Below, in pieces: positions 32,201 through 47,200 of a stretch of DNA of 64,000 nucleotides (the stretch's first letter is position 1; the number at the start of each line of letters is the position of its first letter). The notes below the pieces were generated by a model that searched no databases, was not told the DNA's origin, and worked only from the letters and a program-made list of their open reading frames with translations. A program made the position numbers and the translations under genes. The DNA comes from Phoronis australis (lineage: Eukaryota > Phoronida > Phoronidae): NCBI GenBank assembly GCA_002633005.1, contig NMRA01000034.1, positions 142,136-206,135 on the forward strand, written 5' to 3'.

Positions 32201-35200
32201 CTTACCTTTGTATCTTCAAAAGTATTGAACGGATTTTCATGAAATTTGGTATGTAGGCACCTATTAGTGAGATGACGCTATCCTACTGTTTTCAGATGGA
32301 TTCGACGTAGTTTGCGCCACCTAGTGGCCATTTTTACTGTTTTCGAGTCTGTATTTTTGCGTCCACCCCTCTATCAACCAAACCGCTCAAAGGATGATTG
32401 TGAAAATTGGCGTGTATGTGCTTACTATAAGGAAGACAGCTGACAATGATTTTCAGACGATTTGGACTACTGTGGCGCCTCCTAGTGGCAGTTTTGTTTT
32501 TTTGCGCCCATGGCTGTATCTCCCAAACCGTTTGCAGGATCTTTACTAAATTTAGCAAGTGTATTTATGTGATGTTGACAACGGACGATGACGACTTTAG
32601 GATGATTCTGACTACCGGTATGCCTCTAGTGGCAATTTTAGTATTTGCCTCTAGTGGCAATTTTAGTATTTTACATTGACCTCTGTATTTTCATAGGTCT
32701 TCAGGTGTATACTTTGTGTTACTTCGTGACTGTGAAGGAAAAGTTCCAAGTAGAAATTTGTTTCTGGCATTCTAATGCTGTGCTAATCTCGTATGTTGGT
32801 AAATTTGTTTTTAATTCTATGTTTCTGTGGTGCTTTAAGCAACTGGTGTATAGGATGTGCTTGTATTATGAAGATTACTCACATTTTGCCCCTAGCCTAT
32901 TGAGGAGACAAGGACCATGCCTTTCCATTTTGCAATGTAGAACATACTACATATATGCCCTCTACTGGCCACTTTATGGTACCAATAAACAACCCTAGAA
33001 GGATACCGTATGCGGTGCAATTGTGGGCGCATTTCAACGCTCTGCGTTGCTCTTGTATGTATTAATAGGCTAGGCTCTTGCAGTGAGAGCTTTCAGAAGT
33101 CTGTAGCCGTGTACAAGTTGGCCACATTCGTCTGTCACTGATGCTTGGTATTTGAACCAAGTTACTGTCCGCAGATAATGTCCACAGTCATCACTGCTTC
33201 TGCTTGTCTAGTCGTATCACTTAACCTTCTACCTAGAAGGATCAGTCATTCCCCAGAACAAGTTTGGTTCTCTCAGTTTTGATTCTGTTAAAGGGTAGTA
33301 GGGTCCAGTGATTCCCTAGAGCAAATGTCCACAGCAGAAGTTGCTTCCACCCGCACTCTGTATATAAAGTCCCTAAAATGAGGGCAAAAGATATCAAACC
33401 TCAGGGCTAATGCTTGTAGCCGAGAAGGTCTGAGCACACTAAAGTTATTCTCCACTTCATATGGGATATCTCCTGTTTTGAAGGGGGTTACCCAGATGAG
33501 TGTCCTGTGATTCAGATGTATTTGCTCATTAGAGTGTTTACCAACAATAGGGTAAAGTACTTTTATATTAATTTAAAGGAACTTTAAACTCTTGTTCAGT
33601 GAATCACATTTTGCAACCTGTAGGCTGCATTTCAGTAAATTTGCTCACGAGCTCTTAGCAATGCTTGGTTGCTCAATTAACTTGGCACACATGTCAACCA
33701 CAAACATTATACATTCAGTTTATTTCACACACCCGAACAAGTCAACTTAATTTATGCGAAATAAAATAACTTAAAATATGTTGCTAACTTCAACGAGCCA
33801 AATACTTCTGCAAGTGTTGCATTGTCATCCAATGGCCGAGAGATGCAGAATCTCCAACTGCCGCAAAACCAGACTTGATGTCTGGACCAAGCGGAGAATC
33901 TTGGGAGTGACCACTACTCTACCAAGGCTTTCTTCATATTATGCTGACATAGTAAGTTTACACCGAGTATAAGTTTCATAGTTATGCATTATGCTTTTGT
34001 CTTGTTTCAGCTTGAGTATTCTTATCCACCTCTTATTGATGGTCAGTCTGTGGAGAGTCACGAATTGCCACAGGAATGGAAGCATCTGCCTTCAATGGCC
34101 CTGCCTGATGGAGCCCACAACTATGAGAAAGGTTAGCCAAAATACCTACAACCTTAAACAGTATCACTCTAGGTCAACAATAGTCTGTGGTGAGAATCGG
34201 AATATTTTTCAGAATCGATTATTTAGAAAGTGCTTCTGCTTTGAGGCAGGAGTCTGATTTGGTTTTGATTGACGTCAACGAGTACTTGCAAGGCCGTTTG
34301 TCATAATGGGCAATGGGACTGGGTCAAAACATGGAGGTTTTGTTTATCTTGCGAACAACAGGTGACGCTGCTTTACGCTATCAGATTAAGATTTGCATAG
34401 GACTGAATTGATTTCGCCCCATTTACTTGAATTTTCAATTTAGCTTGATCCCAGAATCAATTTCACTACATATTTCGATTCAATATTTTTCTTGAGATAC
34501 AATATGATTGCCAGTTGTTTAAATTATTTTATCTATAGTATAAAATATTTTTAGTTATTTCATGCAATAGGTTCATTAGAGTCAAGATATAGTGACTTCC
34601 ATCATTAGAATGTAGTTAGGGGATTTGCTATTAGTGTGTAGCACAATTAGTTTTCAAAATAAACTTGAAAGATTTTGACAGAACTCTGCCCAGTTTGGAC
34701 AAACTTCTTGACAGAATTATTTGGCAGTTTAGTTGAACTTTTGTCAGTCAAAAATTCACTGTGACCTTATCATGTCTTTGCTGCTAATTCTTTATTAATG
34801 GTTCGACATAGCGTGGGAATTAATTGCTGTTGAGATTTTGTCGAGATTTAACCAGAATCTGATTGTAGTGGAAAAGAAATGGCTCTTTAGTCATGGCTTT
34901 GTGCGTGGCAATGTTTGTCAAACTTCCTTGTTGTCCAGAATGTTTTGAACACTGTTCTGGCTAACCCCATTTTGAAAGTAGTGAAGGGTGATTTCAGTGC
35001 TCATCTAGAATCGACTGACCTAGTATAATTATTGTCTAGTGTTACTATTGCAATTTAACCTTGATGCTGATGTTTTCCAACACTGTCGAAACTTGTCCAG
35101 TCATATATTCTGTGAAACTTTTCCTGATGACTGTTTCTGATACTCATTAATTTCTTTTTCATGCATGTTAAATTTTTCCTGATGACTGTTTCTGATACTC

Positions 35201-38200
35201 TTTAATTACTCTTTCATGCATGTTAAATTATGCTGTGAATTATTCAAATTTCCCCTAGTATTGTTTCTCTACATAAGACCATACTGTTTGTTTCAGATAC
35301 AGTGTTCTTTAATTTGACGTCATGTGATGGCAGTAGCAAGACTGTATATGGCATTTCTTGCTATCAACAGATTGACGCCCAGGTAATGGCTTTGATGCAA
35401 TTTGTTTTTAGATTTCAACCGTTCTTCGTTGTTTCTCAGGGCTGTTCCAGCAAAATCTGTGTGGGGGGGGGAGGCAACTGAAATAAAAATTTATGGGTGG
35501 TTGCGTTTGATTTAAATTCAAAATGGCTGGTGGTCGTACTTCAAAAAAATAAAAATTTACAGGTCGTTGTTGTTTCATTGGGCCATAAATGTTTGATGGT
35601 GGGTAATTTTAGTAAATTTTATAAACAATCCGCACAGAATCAAAAACTGAAACAAAAATGCAACTTGCAAAAAGCTCCGACTTTTTCACTCCCTCCGATC
35701 TCCTCATCGGCATGCCCATAACACCATTTAACCGCAGGTGTTCGAATTTCTCGACAGCTAATAACCATATATAAGAAACATAATGTTTTCTTAGTAATGA
35801 ATGACGTTAGTGGTGATGGAGGAACAGATAAACTCAAGCGCCTGTGCAGTCAACCACAAGAACAAAAAAATTATGGGTGGTTGCATTTCAAACTTATAAA
35901 AAATTACGGGTGGTAGGCTGAAGAAATAAATGAAAAATATGGGTGGTGAGTGCGAAAAAAGGTGCCTTCCCCCCTCCCATACAGATCTTACTTGAACAGT
36001 CCTCAGATATTTGACTTTTTTCTCGTTACGCATTCTAAGCTTTTCTATGTTGTTTCATTCACCACATAAATGTAACTACAGTGCACCACAAAAGTTATCG
36101 GACAATATACCGTTTCCCTGCCGGAATCATTTACAACCGATCATTATACAGTGTATGTCAAAAGTATTCAGACAAAATGTCCCAAATATTCCCCGTTATG
36201 ATGACTGAGCTGAAGCCAAATTCTTGGTCATAATGATTCTCCCTTGTGACCTGGAACGAAATGGCTAAGCCATTCTGTAATTTATCACTTTAATATCTAC
36301 TACCACAGACTAGCTGTCATTATGGCATTTTGCCTGATTAGGTTTGTCTTGTACTATAGCTACTCTGATGGTGATTTCCATATGTGCTCAGCCTTCTTTC
36401 ATGACTGGGAATTCCACTTGGTGGGAAATTACGTGTAATGATAATATTTGGAATGTGATCGTACAAGTTTAAGTAAGAGTGACAAACAACCTCCAGTCTG
36501 AACTGGGTATAAACTTTTTCAACAAAGGTCCTATATTCTGAACGTAAAAGTATGCAAATTTAAAATGCTATGAATTGTCTGATTGGTTGTATCAGGTGGT
36601 GAAAAATGTCAGTCATTGGTTAGCGCTAATTGTTGATAAGCCAAATCTGCTTACAGTAATAGTTTAGCTTCGATTGTTCAGCACTTGATTCTGTCCATTG
36701 TACAGATATAGAATGCAATAAATGTTGATTTCCTGTTGTAGATTCAGTAGTTAGAAAAGTTTATTTTCAATTCTAAAATTTAATCGGAAACCACCTTTTA
36801 TATATCTGGTGACATTTTTATTGTCGTGCTCAGTTTGTTTCGGTTGCTCTTCATGTTCAACACACATTGTGTTTTGTTGTTCACAGGAACTGCTGAATAA
36901 AACAGCTGATGTGACTCGTAGCACTGTCCAGAAGGCTGTCTGTGTCCTCAGCACCATGGTTTGTTCTGATCTTTTGCTGGCGATTTGTTGTTGGTGATAA
37001 GTCATGCTATCCTTTCACACAATAGGTGGTGATGTTGTGTTCCCTTTGCCACTGTTGCCTACGGATACGGTTGATGCTGTTAGCATGTTTCATACTTATA
37101 AGACATTAGTTTCTAAATGATTTTTGTTTTACCTGTCTTCTTATAGTATGTCAGCTGAATCATGATTTAGTGGAACAATGAAACCTTCGTTGGCAGAATC
37201 CTTTACTACTCTGTGGTCTGCTTTAGGGGCCTGTTAACATTTGATGTTTGAGCTAGCTGAGTTTTGTAAACGCTGTTCAATTTACCGCAGGATGTGGGGG
37301 ACTAGTGGGCTCTTATTAAGTAATTCAAAACAAACAAAATTTATATTAACTTCATTTTATTTATCAGTAAATGAACAAACTTATGAACATATCAATAAAC
37401 TAGAAGACACTGAATAACAGAAAATTATATTGTGGTGATTGAAATTTAAGAGTGCGGAAAAACCTTGTTCAAGGCACAGACAGAAAAATTATGGATTAAG
37501 TTTGGTAAAAAATTTACATACGGAAGTTTTGAAAAAGTTTTGGGACAGAAGTTAGTTTGTAAAAAGACCCTTTGCCTGGTATGATGGTGAAGCATGGTCT
37601 GCTCTATAAAGCCACCATTAAGAAAATCTTGGCATATAAATAATTATGTAAATCGTAGTAGGTAAAGTTTTAATCATTTTAACATTTGCATATTAAAACA
37701 GATGAATTGTTTTGGCAAATATTTTTGTACGAAGTGAATGGAAAGTTTCAGTGGTCACAGTGATTGACACCATTTCCATTGTTGTTTTGCTCCCACCAGC
37801 CCCTGTTTGGTGTTATCAAAGCCAAGCTTCAGATGATCACACACGTGTACTTCAACCAGCGTGACTTCACCACTGTGTCCCTGTTAGAGGAGACTTACAA
37901 CAACCTCGTGGCCTGTGTGCAGGAGACCAGTGTTGATTCTCAAGTGTTTGTAGGTAAATATTCAGTGACTATGAAGAAGCATGTAATTGTGTTGTTACAA
38001 ATCACCGTATTGATATGGTACAAGCAAGAGTTATTAGTCTTCATACACATCATATGTTGGTCACGTCACATGATCTGTAGTTAAGTCTGAAAAGATCTCT
38101 GGCCTGTCCGCGGCTCCAACCCGGTATTGTCTGCTAACTCTGCAGGTGCTCAGTGGAGTTTGCAGAAAGCAAGTTCGAGTCCCGGTAAGGCCAGATATTT

Positions 38201-41200
38201 TTTCAGACTTAACTATGTGATGTGCCCCACATATGATGTGTTTTGTAGTAAAACTAATAATTCTTATTTATATACAATTAGTATATTTACACGCCATCTA
38301 TTTGTTGCATCATGTCGCATGAAGTCTGAAAAGATAGCTGTCTCAATCATGGCTTTCTAGTCTAGTCCTTGACGGTCAAGACAGAATCTCCTGCTGTCTC
38401 GAAAGAATTGCAGGTCACGTGGTATGTGATATGACCTATAGGTGGCATTTAAGGTTACGTGGAACCCTGAAAAAATGTCCAAATATCAGTAACTTTGGAA
38501 CAAATCTCAGAAATGGCAGATTGGACTCGTCTGAAACTTTCAGATATTATGTTTTATGCACTCTGCTTGCAAACACTGTGAGTAATATTGTTTTTAAAAT
38601 GTACCACTTTGCATGAAAGTCTAGTAGGGCTTCTGTGATTTTTATGAAAAAAATCAAAAATTGAATGAACAAAGACGAAGTAATAAGTTAAAAAACTGCA
38701 GTGGTATTTTTGAGATTTTATTTTGGATGCTGCATAATGAAATTGGGTCATGTTATTGATATCTTGTTTTGCTATGAATGTACCTTAGTTTCTTTTTTGC
38801 TAATTTCACTAGAAGACATGGTCACGTGATCCCAAGTCATTCTAGTTTTGTATAAAGTCAAAAGTCAAAATTTAAAAATTTTAGATATTTTTACTGAGTT
38901 ATTATGCTTTTAAAAGAATGAAAGTTTTGAGACATCCAGTTAAGGTAACAAAATATAGAAAAATTGAATCAAATACTGGAATTTGCTTACTTGAGTTAGC
39001 GACGTTGTGTTCGTCTCTCACGGGCTTCAGCTTGGCTAGTGATGTTACTATCATTCTGGCCAATAGGTGGTGTTTTAACCAGATGGCATGGCATCGAGGT
39101 CAGGACAGTATCCCATAAGTGTGACAGTTGGAACCTTAATCCACTTTCTGTTTATTCAGAGAGGAGCACTCGATGAGTTTCTTTGGCACCCCTTTTGAAC
39201 CAATCTTCCTCACAGTCTAGGATAGTGACATCATCAGTATCAAAATCATGCCCAGTGGTGCATAGGTGGCTAAAAATAGTCGAGTCCTATGTTACGGGGA
39301 CACATGACTCAGTATTAACCAATAACTTATTTCTTGTACTATCATTCATTAACTGTATAGTTTTTGTACCTTAGCAATGAGCTGATTTACTACTGGATAT
39401 TCATTTGAATGACTGTTACTACCATGTACACACATTTAGGCTTGCGAGGCTATGCCTATCCCAATATAGCTACATGCACTTTTATATAAAAAATTTGTCA
39501 ATTAACATACTAGACGAGAAGCCTATGAGTCATTGGTGACAATTAATTATTCACGGTACTTTTAAGATTAACTTTTAATCGAAAAGTTTGTCTAAGAGAT
39601 AAAAAGGTGCAAAAGGCGCACACTTTTAGACAATCGTCTGTAAAAGTAACGACATCCTATGCCTAAAAGTGAAGCTTATGTTCAAGTGTGAAACATTTGA
39701 GTAAAAAGACGCAGACGTACGTATCATTTATGGGTGCGTGGACTAGAATGCTTAGGAATTCAGTTTTATATTGTGTTGGACATATGTTGATGGCAGAAAA
39801 ACTTGGTTGCTCTTTTAATATTGTGAATTGTATGACATGTACTCGTGTGGCAGTTGACCTTTCTAACAAGTCATTGGATAACATTTCATGTTTTTGTCTG
39901 CAGGTTTATCAGTCCGCGATGTCATATTAAGGTACAGATACAAGATTGTCATGTTGTTCAAGTTGCTTATGCTGGAGAGAAAGGTGATTTGGTGTTAATA
40001 GATATCTAGTAAATAATGCCATTATAAAACCTACTTTCTGTCAAATATCTATATTTTGATTTAGACCACTTACCATTTTAAAACCATCCTCAGTCAGACG
40101 TTTCTTACTTAATAAGAAGGGATTTCTGTGCTTGTGAAGAACTACCAGTGAGAGTGTATTGTTCCTCTGTAACGTGTCTGGAAAGACACCAACTCAGACT
40201 GTTTTTTTATCTGTTACTATGTTTACTATTGAAAGGAGTCATGAACAAAGTTTATTATTTTTATTATTATTATTGTTATTTAACTGGAGATCTGGCTCAA
40301 TAAGTTGGTTTGACCCAACAGTTAATTCATCAAGCCTGACCTAGAGCAGTAACAAGTTGCCAGCTCTTCACAAGCCCAAAAATCAGTTCTATTTGAGCAC
40401 ATAACAATTTGACAAGTGGTCAGAATCAATAGTTAGTCTTGTTGATAGAAGGTGAGTTTTTAGGAGTTTTAAACTAACAGTACGCCACCTATTGGTCTAA
40501 TTTTACACAGGAAAAATAGTCTACAGTGACATCTCTGTAGGTTCACTGGGAATGAGTGTAGCTCATGACTTGTCATTAATTAATCTTAATCCATTGAACT
40601 GGATTGTTAACAGTAATCAGTAGATCCTTGAAACATTCGATAAAAGTGGTAGAATGTGCTAAAGTTCTATAGATATTTTTCTATATTTTAATGCATTAGA
40701 TAAGAAATAACTGGTACAAAGGGACATTCTCACTGAGAAAAGTAATTTTACAGACTGAAATTAACAGGAGCGTGGAACTGAAACCACTGACCCTGCAACA
40801 AAAGCCACATAATCTACTCCTGAGACAGAGCCACCGTGGTACATTCCATAGTATTTAATCCTATAAGACTGTGGCCTTGATTTCAGAGAATGTCTGGCAA
40901 AAATGGCAAGCATTCGCTATTTGTTATAAAAATTACAGAAACGCCACAGAATGATTTTAATTGTTGTTTTATAGCTGTGGTCAACAGCTGATCCAGCTTA
41001 AGCATGTTTGAACACAACTGACACAGAGCAAGTTGACACTGCAGTGACCATTTTTGATGCATGTTGGAGAGATTACACTCGATCTAGTGTTAACTTCACG
41101 TTTAATCGCGCACTAGGGCAATGCGGAAGGGATCATCTCTGTTATGCTTGTGCAGTAGTGTATATACGAGAGATCCGGTGACATTCTATGTGTTACGGAT

Positions 41201-44200
41201 GTTGCCTATTGTTCATGCATGTAGATTACTCATGCTGATCCAGTTTAGAATCTAATTAAATGCAGTTGAATTGGAACAACTTGTCATGTGATAACAGGTC
41301 ACATGACAGTTGTTCGTCATGTAAAAATGGTTTATTATTTGTTGCATTCAATGGTAGTCATTTCGTTGCTGTTACATTAGTTATTGCTTTTCTTTCATAG
41401 GTTCTGTTCTTCATGAATCCTGTAGAGAAACTAACAAGTACAGTTCTTGCCATGCTATCTCTTTTCCCTGGTGAGTTCATGTTTAGACAAAACGAGTCAG
41501 GTGTGTCTGAACTTGGTGTGTAATTTACTGGATTCGAGTGCTATGTTTAGAAATTTAAGGCAATGTCATCTTTTCTCTGAACATTCTGTGTCTTTGTGAT
41601 TTATTAAACTTTTTGCAAATCATAGAATAAGGGCTTTCTTTTACAGTATAATCTAGTATTAAACAATTTAGAAGACAATACAACGGATTATGGAAAGTTA
41701 ATTTTTCCATTCAAAGTTAAGTACCACTTAATAGAATTAATTCTTCTCACATTTTCAAACTCTATATTCTACTACCTTCAAATTTTGTTTTGAAAAAGTG
41801 TTGGCATTGCAACTGGTGCTTTTGAAAATTAAAAATTAAAAATCACTACATGAACAATAACAATGCACAAAATGTGTTTTTTTTATTGCAAATTTATTTA
41901 GGGTCCCTGTTCTTAAGTTTGATGCAGTTTTCCTCATTTTTTTTATCGTCGGTAACAGCAACATTCTTTAACCTCTTTTAATTTGAATTTTTGACAACTG
42001 TTATAAGCCAAAAATTGGTGCGACAGCTAAGAAATAGACCTAAAGTTCTGAAGACATTTTACCTCTTGTCGGCCATCTTAGTAGCCTTTTTCCAGTTGAA
42101 ATGAAGATTACCAAGATTGAAATGAAATTTCTCAAAAGTCTCAAAAAAGTTTTTTGCCATTTCATTTAAAAGTACATAGATTTTTGTCATGGTCATTTCA
42201 TATCAATATAAAATTTCCAAAGTGATATTTTGATAAGCTGTAATTATCTTTCAAAGTCCCACATGCCATGGAACAAATGGCACTTTTCTTATAATAAGAC
42301 ATTGCAGTCTCCCGTATTACCTGAAATGGGAATTGTAGCAAGTCACTGATTACGGTCGCTACATTTTTGTATTCAAATATCTTCCGAAATTCGCTGATTT
42401 GATCATTTTATAAGTTCATCAGTGCAATTAGTTCAGGTGTGTTGCTTAACCACCTGCCTACTTTCTTAACTTGATATAAATTAACAATCATGTTTTTCAC
42501 TTGCTACAGGAATGCTAGAACATGGATTGGATGAGTGTACGTCTTACTCACATAAACAGTTGCCTTCACCCACAGTACAGCTGCATGAGTTCGGGCAAGG
42601 GGAAAGTGGGGAGTATGTGCATGTTAACATGGAGAAAGGTGGCACTGAGCATCAGGCTGCTAGGGAAAATGGGGCTGTGCCAGAGAAATGTGAGATTGAA
42701 GTCATGGAAAAGTGTTCTTTATCTCGGGAGAATTCTGTCGAGCAGAGGAGTGCAAAGAAACAGGGGAATAGCCAAGAAAGGTGTCGCCAGATGAGCTCGG
42801 GGAGTACCAAGAGTATAACTATTTCAGAGAATGAGATTAATGTGACTGACTTGCCTGAAGTGTTCCATACTAAGACAGGTCACCACAAGGACAAGCAAGA
42901 AGTAGGTCAACAGCATAACGGTGAGCATGGAATGGTGTCAAAGGTCAAGTCGAATAAGAGCGATTCCAGTGTGGACAAATCTCTCACGCCACGTGCCAGT
43001 GATTCCAGCATTCATAGCACGGGCCACGAACACTACCCTGGTCATGTGGAGAAAGTCTGTTTAGAAACAGATGCAGTCTCTGCAGTGGGGAGTGCAGACG
43101 GTGTGTTCTGGTCGTGTGATGGAGATATATCGCAGGATCAAGAGGAAATCAAGAAGCAGCCCGATCTAGTTCTGGACCTGGAGCGTGTTAGTAAGGGCAG
43201 CTCTGGTATCCCGGAGATTGACTCACCTGAGGGGATCTCAGAGATCGATGCCGAGGATAGATTTCAATGGGGAAAGGAGTCACAGCGACTGGCAATGTTA
43301 AGTGACAGTGAACCGTCCGACGGAGAGAACAAGATACTGAGTCTTGATAGCTTCAGTGATTCTCTAGAGGTTAATAAGGACTCTGGTGAAGGGTCATTGG
43401 CCATTGTTGGTGATGATATAAAAACAGGGGAGGTTACTACTGTAGTGAATGAGAACTTTGATGCATTTGGACATGAGGATTCTGGTGTTATGAAAAGCAG
43501 AACGGTGGGATCTATGAACAGTGTTTCTGTGGAGCAGGTGTCGCAGGACGAAGATCTTGTCAAGCGAAAAAGTAAGGAAGGTACACCAGAGAGGATTGCC
43601 AAGACTGCGCAGGAAGTTAAAGAAAGAATTACTTCTGCATTGACTAAAAAGAAAAGTACGAGCGTCGAGTTCTTGGCACGTATAGATCCCACTGGATTAT
43701 GTATAGACAGTATGGGAATGCCCCTGGCCATCTTCACGAAGGTACAACATTAAGTATACTTATCATTCTGATCATTATAGGTGTGACATGTGTGATATAT
43801 TTCCAACACTTTGAATTGCACTTATGTATATGTATATACCATAATAAGTTAAGATGTCAACTCAGAATTCTTTTGAGAATTCATGTTGTGGATTCAGGTT
43901 AATGAACAGAGGCTCCGACAGTCAGTATTTTGTGAACATATTGGGGGTCGAAAGTGACCAGTTAGGGATTGTCTGGACTTCCTTGTCCCCCTCTGCATCC
44001 TTGCACTCGTAAATTTTTTCTAAAATCCTCTACAGCCTATGATACTGATGTCTGTTGATTTGTGGCCATTTTTTGCAGGGTTCCCTGTGCCATCCATATA
44101 TAGCTTTGCAACAGTATGACCTAGTGGAGAACATGAACGTTAGGAGTTTTGTTATTGGAGCCACCAACATACTCTTCAAGCAAAGGAAACACTTAACAGA

Positions 44201-47200
44201 AGCTGTGATTGGGGTAAGACCATTCTCCTTCGCAATCTCATGATTGCAGTTTAAGCAAACAAGAAGTCTTCCATGACCCGTCACCATCTTAAAGCTGTCC
44301 ACCTAGTGGGCATTGTGTGACTTACGTGGTAAAATGTCACAAGTAATTGCCTAAATTAGACTTTTTTGTTTTTCAAGGCTTTAAGACGTGAGTGTTTACA
44401 ATTCCTCAAAATATTCCTGATGTTAGTTACGGCATAGAACCTATAATAATAGTGCGTTTATTTGGTTTTACTTTGTAAAAGTGAAATCAAATTTCTTTTG
44501 TTCTCCATTGTTATCATGTCCCAATGCTGAGGGAGAAGTTTGAATGTGTGCTCTCAACTGTGACGTTTTTGTGGATGGTCATTTAGTGTATACTAAATAT
44601 TAAAAAAAAATGAAATTGAACCTGAATTTGCCTATAATTCTTAGCATTACAGGCATCTCCTGTAATTGCATATTCTAAACAAAAGATGTTGATCTGGTCT
44701 ATTGTTGAGCATTTCTGGCAGTCTTTTGTCCAGCAACACAGTTGCTGATTTACAGGTCAATTGTATCCACACAACTATCGCTAAGATGATAATTGCTCAG
44801 CCACACACAAAAGTAAGTTACATACTAGGTTGTGATATTGTGGTCTGTTGTCAGTAGTGGTTTTTGTATACAAGTTAGTTTTCAAAATAAACTATAGACA
44901 GAAAGCTGTCAGACTCTGCCAATCATCTCACCGTAATTGTTTGGCAGTTTGGTCATAGACAAATATTTGTCTCAGTCAGGGTTATTGTCAGTGACATTAT
45001 TGGGCCACTGGTCGCTAATTGTTTTGTGTCTTAGAAGTTGAGATTAACTGATTTTGCTGCAGGAAGATGAACTTCACATCGAAATCCGTGATACTGAGCT
45101 GAAAAAACAGTTACACCTGACCACTGCTGACCTCAGGTTTGCTGACCACCTGGTCAAGAACGTCCAGGCTGATAAAGATGATGTGTTCATGGAGGGGACA
45201 GGTATGGAATAGTTTATGTTTATAACTTTGTATCAACTAATAACACTCAGTCTCTGGCCATAACTTTAATATGTGAAATTTTAAAAAATCTCAAAGACAG
45301 TTATATCCATAAAATATATTAAAATGTCTGAAGGCTCTGGGTATAACTGCGCTTCATCACATCTTTTATGATAATCACTACTGCATCAGAAACTGCTTTG
45401 TTGCCATTCTTTTCATTAATCATAATTTAAGGATAACAAGCTAAACGTTGTGATATTGCTTGTCATTGATGTTTCGATTTTAGCCACTTTTCTGATATTT
45501 GTTCATGATGATTTTACGATTAAAATCGAAACACCAATGATATAATTTTTGTTTTCTGTCTGTTCAAGGTAGCAGTTGAAATGAAAATCTTTTGTATCAG
45601 GCTGTCTTTGGGATGCAAGATTGCATCTGCTTGATATTGGCCAGAACTTTCTAAAGATAAATCTGTGTGGCCAAACATAAAGAGAATCTAGGCATGATGG
45701 GTACAAAAGCACTTTCTTGTTCTCAATTTGTATTGCCATGATTACGCAACTAGATGGTTAGGTTATCAGATGCAATCACTATGTGAGGTATTCATCGAGA
45801 CGACACAATATAAGTTCAGTATCCAAGACATTGCGTTTTTAACAGAATTATGCTGAAATAAGCTTTGGTCCATTGTTTCAGAGTGGGAAGGCGGCGATGA
45901 ATGGTTGCGCAGTCAGTTCAGACATTACTTAGTCTCCCTGTTGTCTGCAGTGCTACAAGATGGTAGGTTGTCATGGCAACATGTTCTGGCTCAAGCAAAA
46001 GTGTGCTTATTTGATATTTTATTTCAGATGTCCTTTTTGAGAGAGTAAAATGGATGATAACTGAAGTATCCACCTCAAGTGTTGTTTAGTTATTGTTATT
46101 TCAATTCTGAAAGTATTTGGTCTGTCTGCATTAAAATGCATGTTTTTTAAGCATAAAAGCCTAATTCACACTGTCTCGATTCATAGCCATGGTGAGTTTT
46201 GATGCTGGAAATTGTGGCCAACCTTGGTGATGTGTAACGAGACAAGTGCAAACTGGGCTTCTTTCGTGATGAACTCTGATACACCATAGCTTGCTATAAT
46301 CACCTCACTACAACTGAGGAAGATATTTTTTCATCTTTCAGATGAGAAGACTCTTGAGGATTTCAACATGAACTTTGTTAACTCCTGGAAGTTAACTCAT
46401 AACTACATTGTATGGCGCAACACACTCCAGGAGATAAAGGATGTTCAAGTGGGGTAATGAAATGTATAATAAAATCGCAGTTGGTCTGGTTCAGCGGCAG
46501 TCTGGTACAGGTTGTACAAGACACATGCTGTGAACATTCCTTTAAATGAGATAAGGATCCATGTAGAGAAATCTTTTGAATTTCTCACCTGTTCAGCCTG
46601 ATTGGTTCTATCCACATTCCAGTCTCACTAGGGGGCTAGTCATCAACAGAGTGAGGCTATTCACTAGGTCACATAGTGAGGGTAATTAACTGTTTATTAT
46701 CAGATCTTATCTAAATAGAAGGCTTGAAAGTGTCATGGCTGTACTTTTCCATTTTCTGTTTGGTATATGAAAACTGATGGGTATCATAAAATCCGAATAG
46801 AGGAATTAAACTTAGACTATGTGGGCTTCTGAATTTTCAAAGTTGGTGAAGTAATAGCGATTTTGTCAACAAAAACACAATAAGGCAAACCTTGAACTAT
46901 TCCTTTGAAAAAAGTTTCCAGCATAGCTTATATTCTAATTATATTACTGCATCACTAACTCACAATAGAAGCTGGGCCTGAAAGAATGTGGATAAAACCT
47001 GTTGTGGTGATGCAATCTAGCTTAAAAGGCATGTTTAGCACAATGTATTCGCAGGCCACACATGTGAGCCCATTGCACTGATCACATGGAACTATTTTTT
47101 ATGCTTTATTAATTTGTATTTTAAAACAAGGCTCAGGAGCAAGAGGCCAGAATCAAGGAGTAAAGGAAATTAACCCTTATCTTTTCCCCCTAGGCGACTC

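Noticed and set aside
33778-33972. Possible first AVL9 exon (64 codons ending near a GTAAGT donor)
   Set aside because: The diagnostic AVL9 N terminus is at 29158-29238 and joins exon 2 in phase; this frame does not resemble the family.
38101-38192. Intact tRNA gene
   Set aside because: The A-box-like and B-box-like motifs are too close and no anticodon arm can be drawn.
43264-43737. 157-codon minus-strand frame
   Set aside because: Shadow of AVL9 exon 8, opposite a well-supported coding exon.
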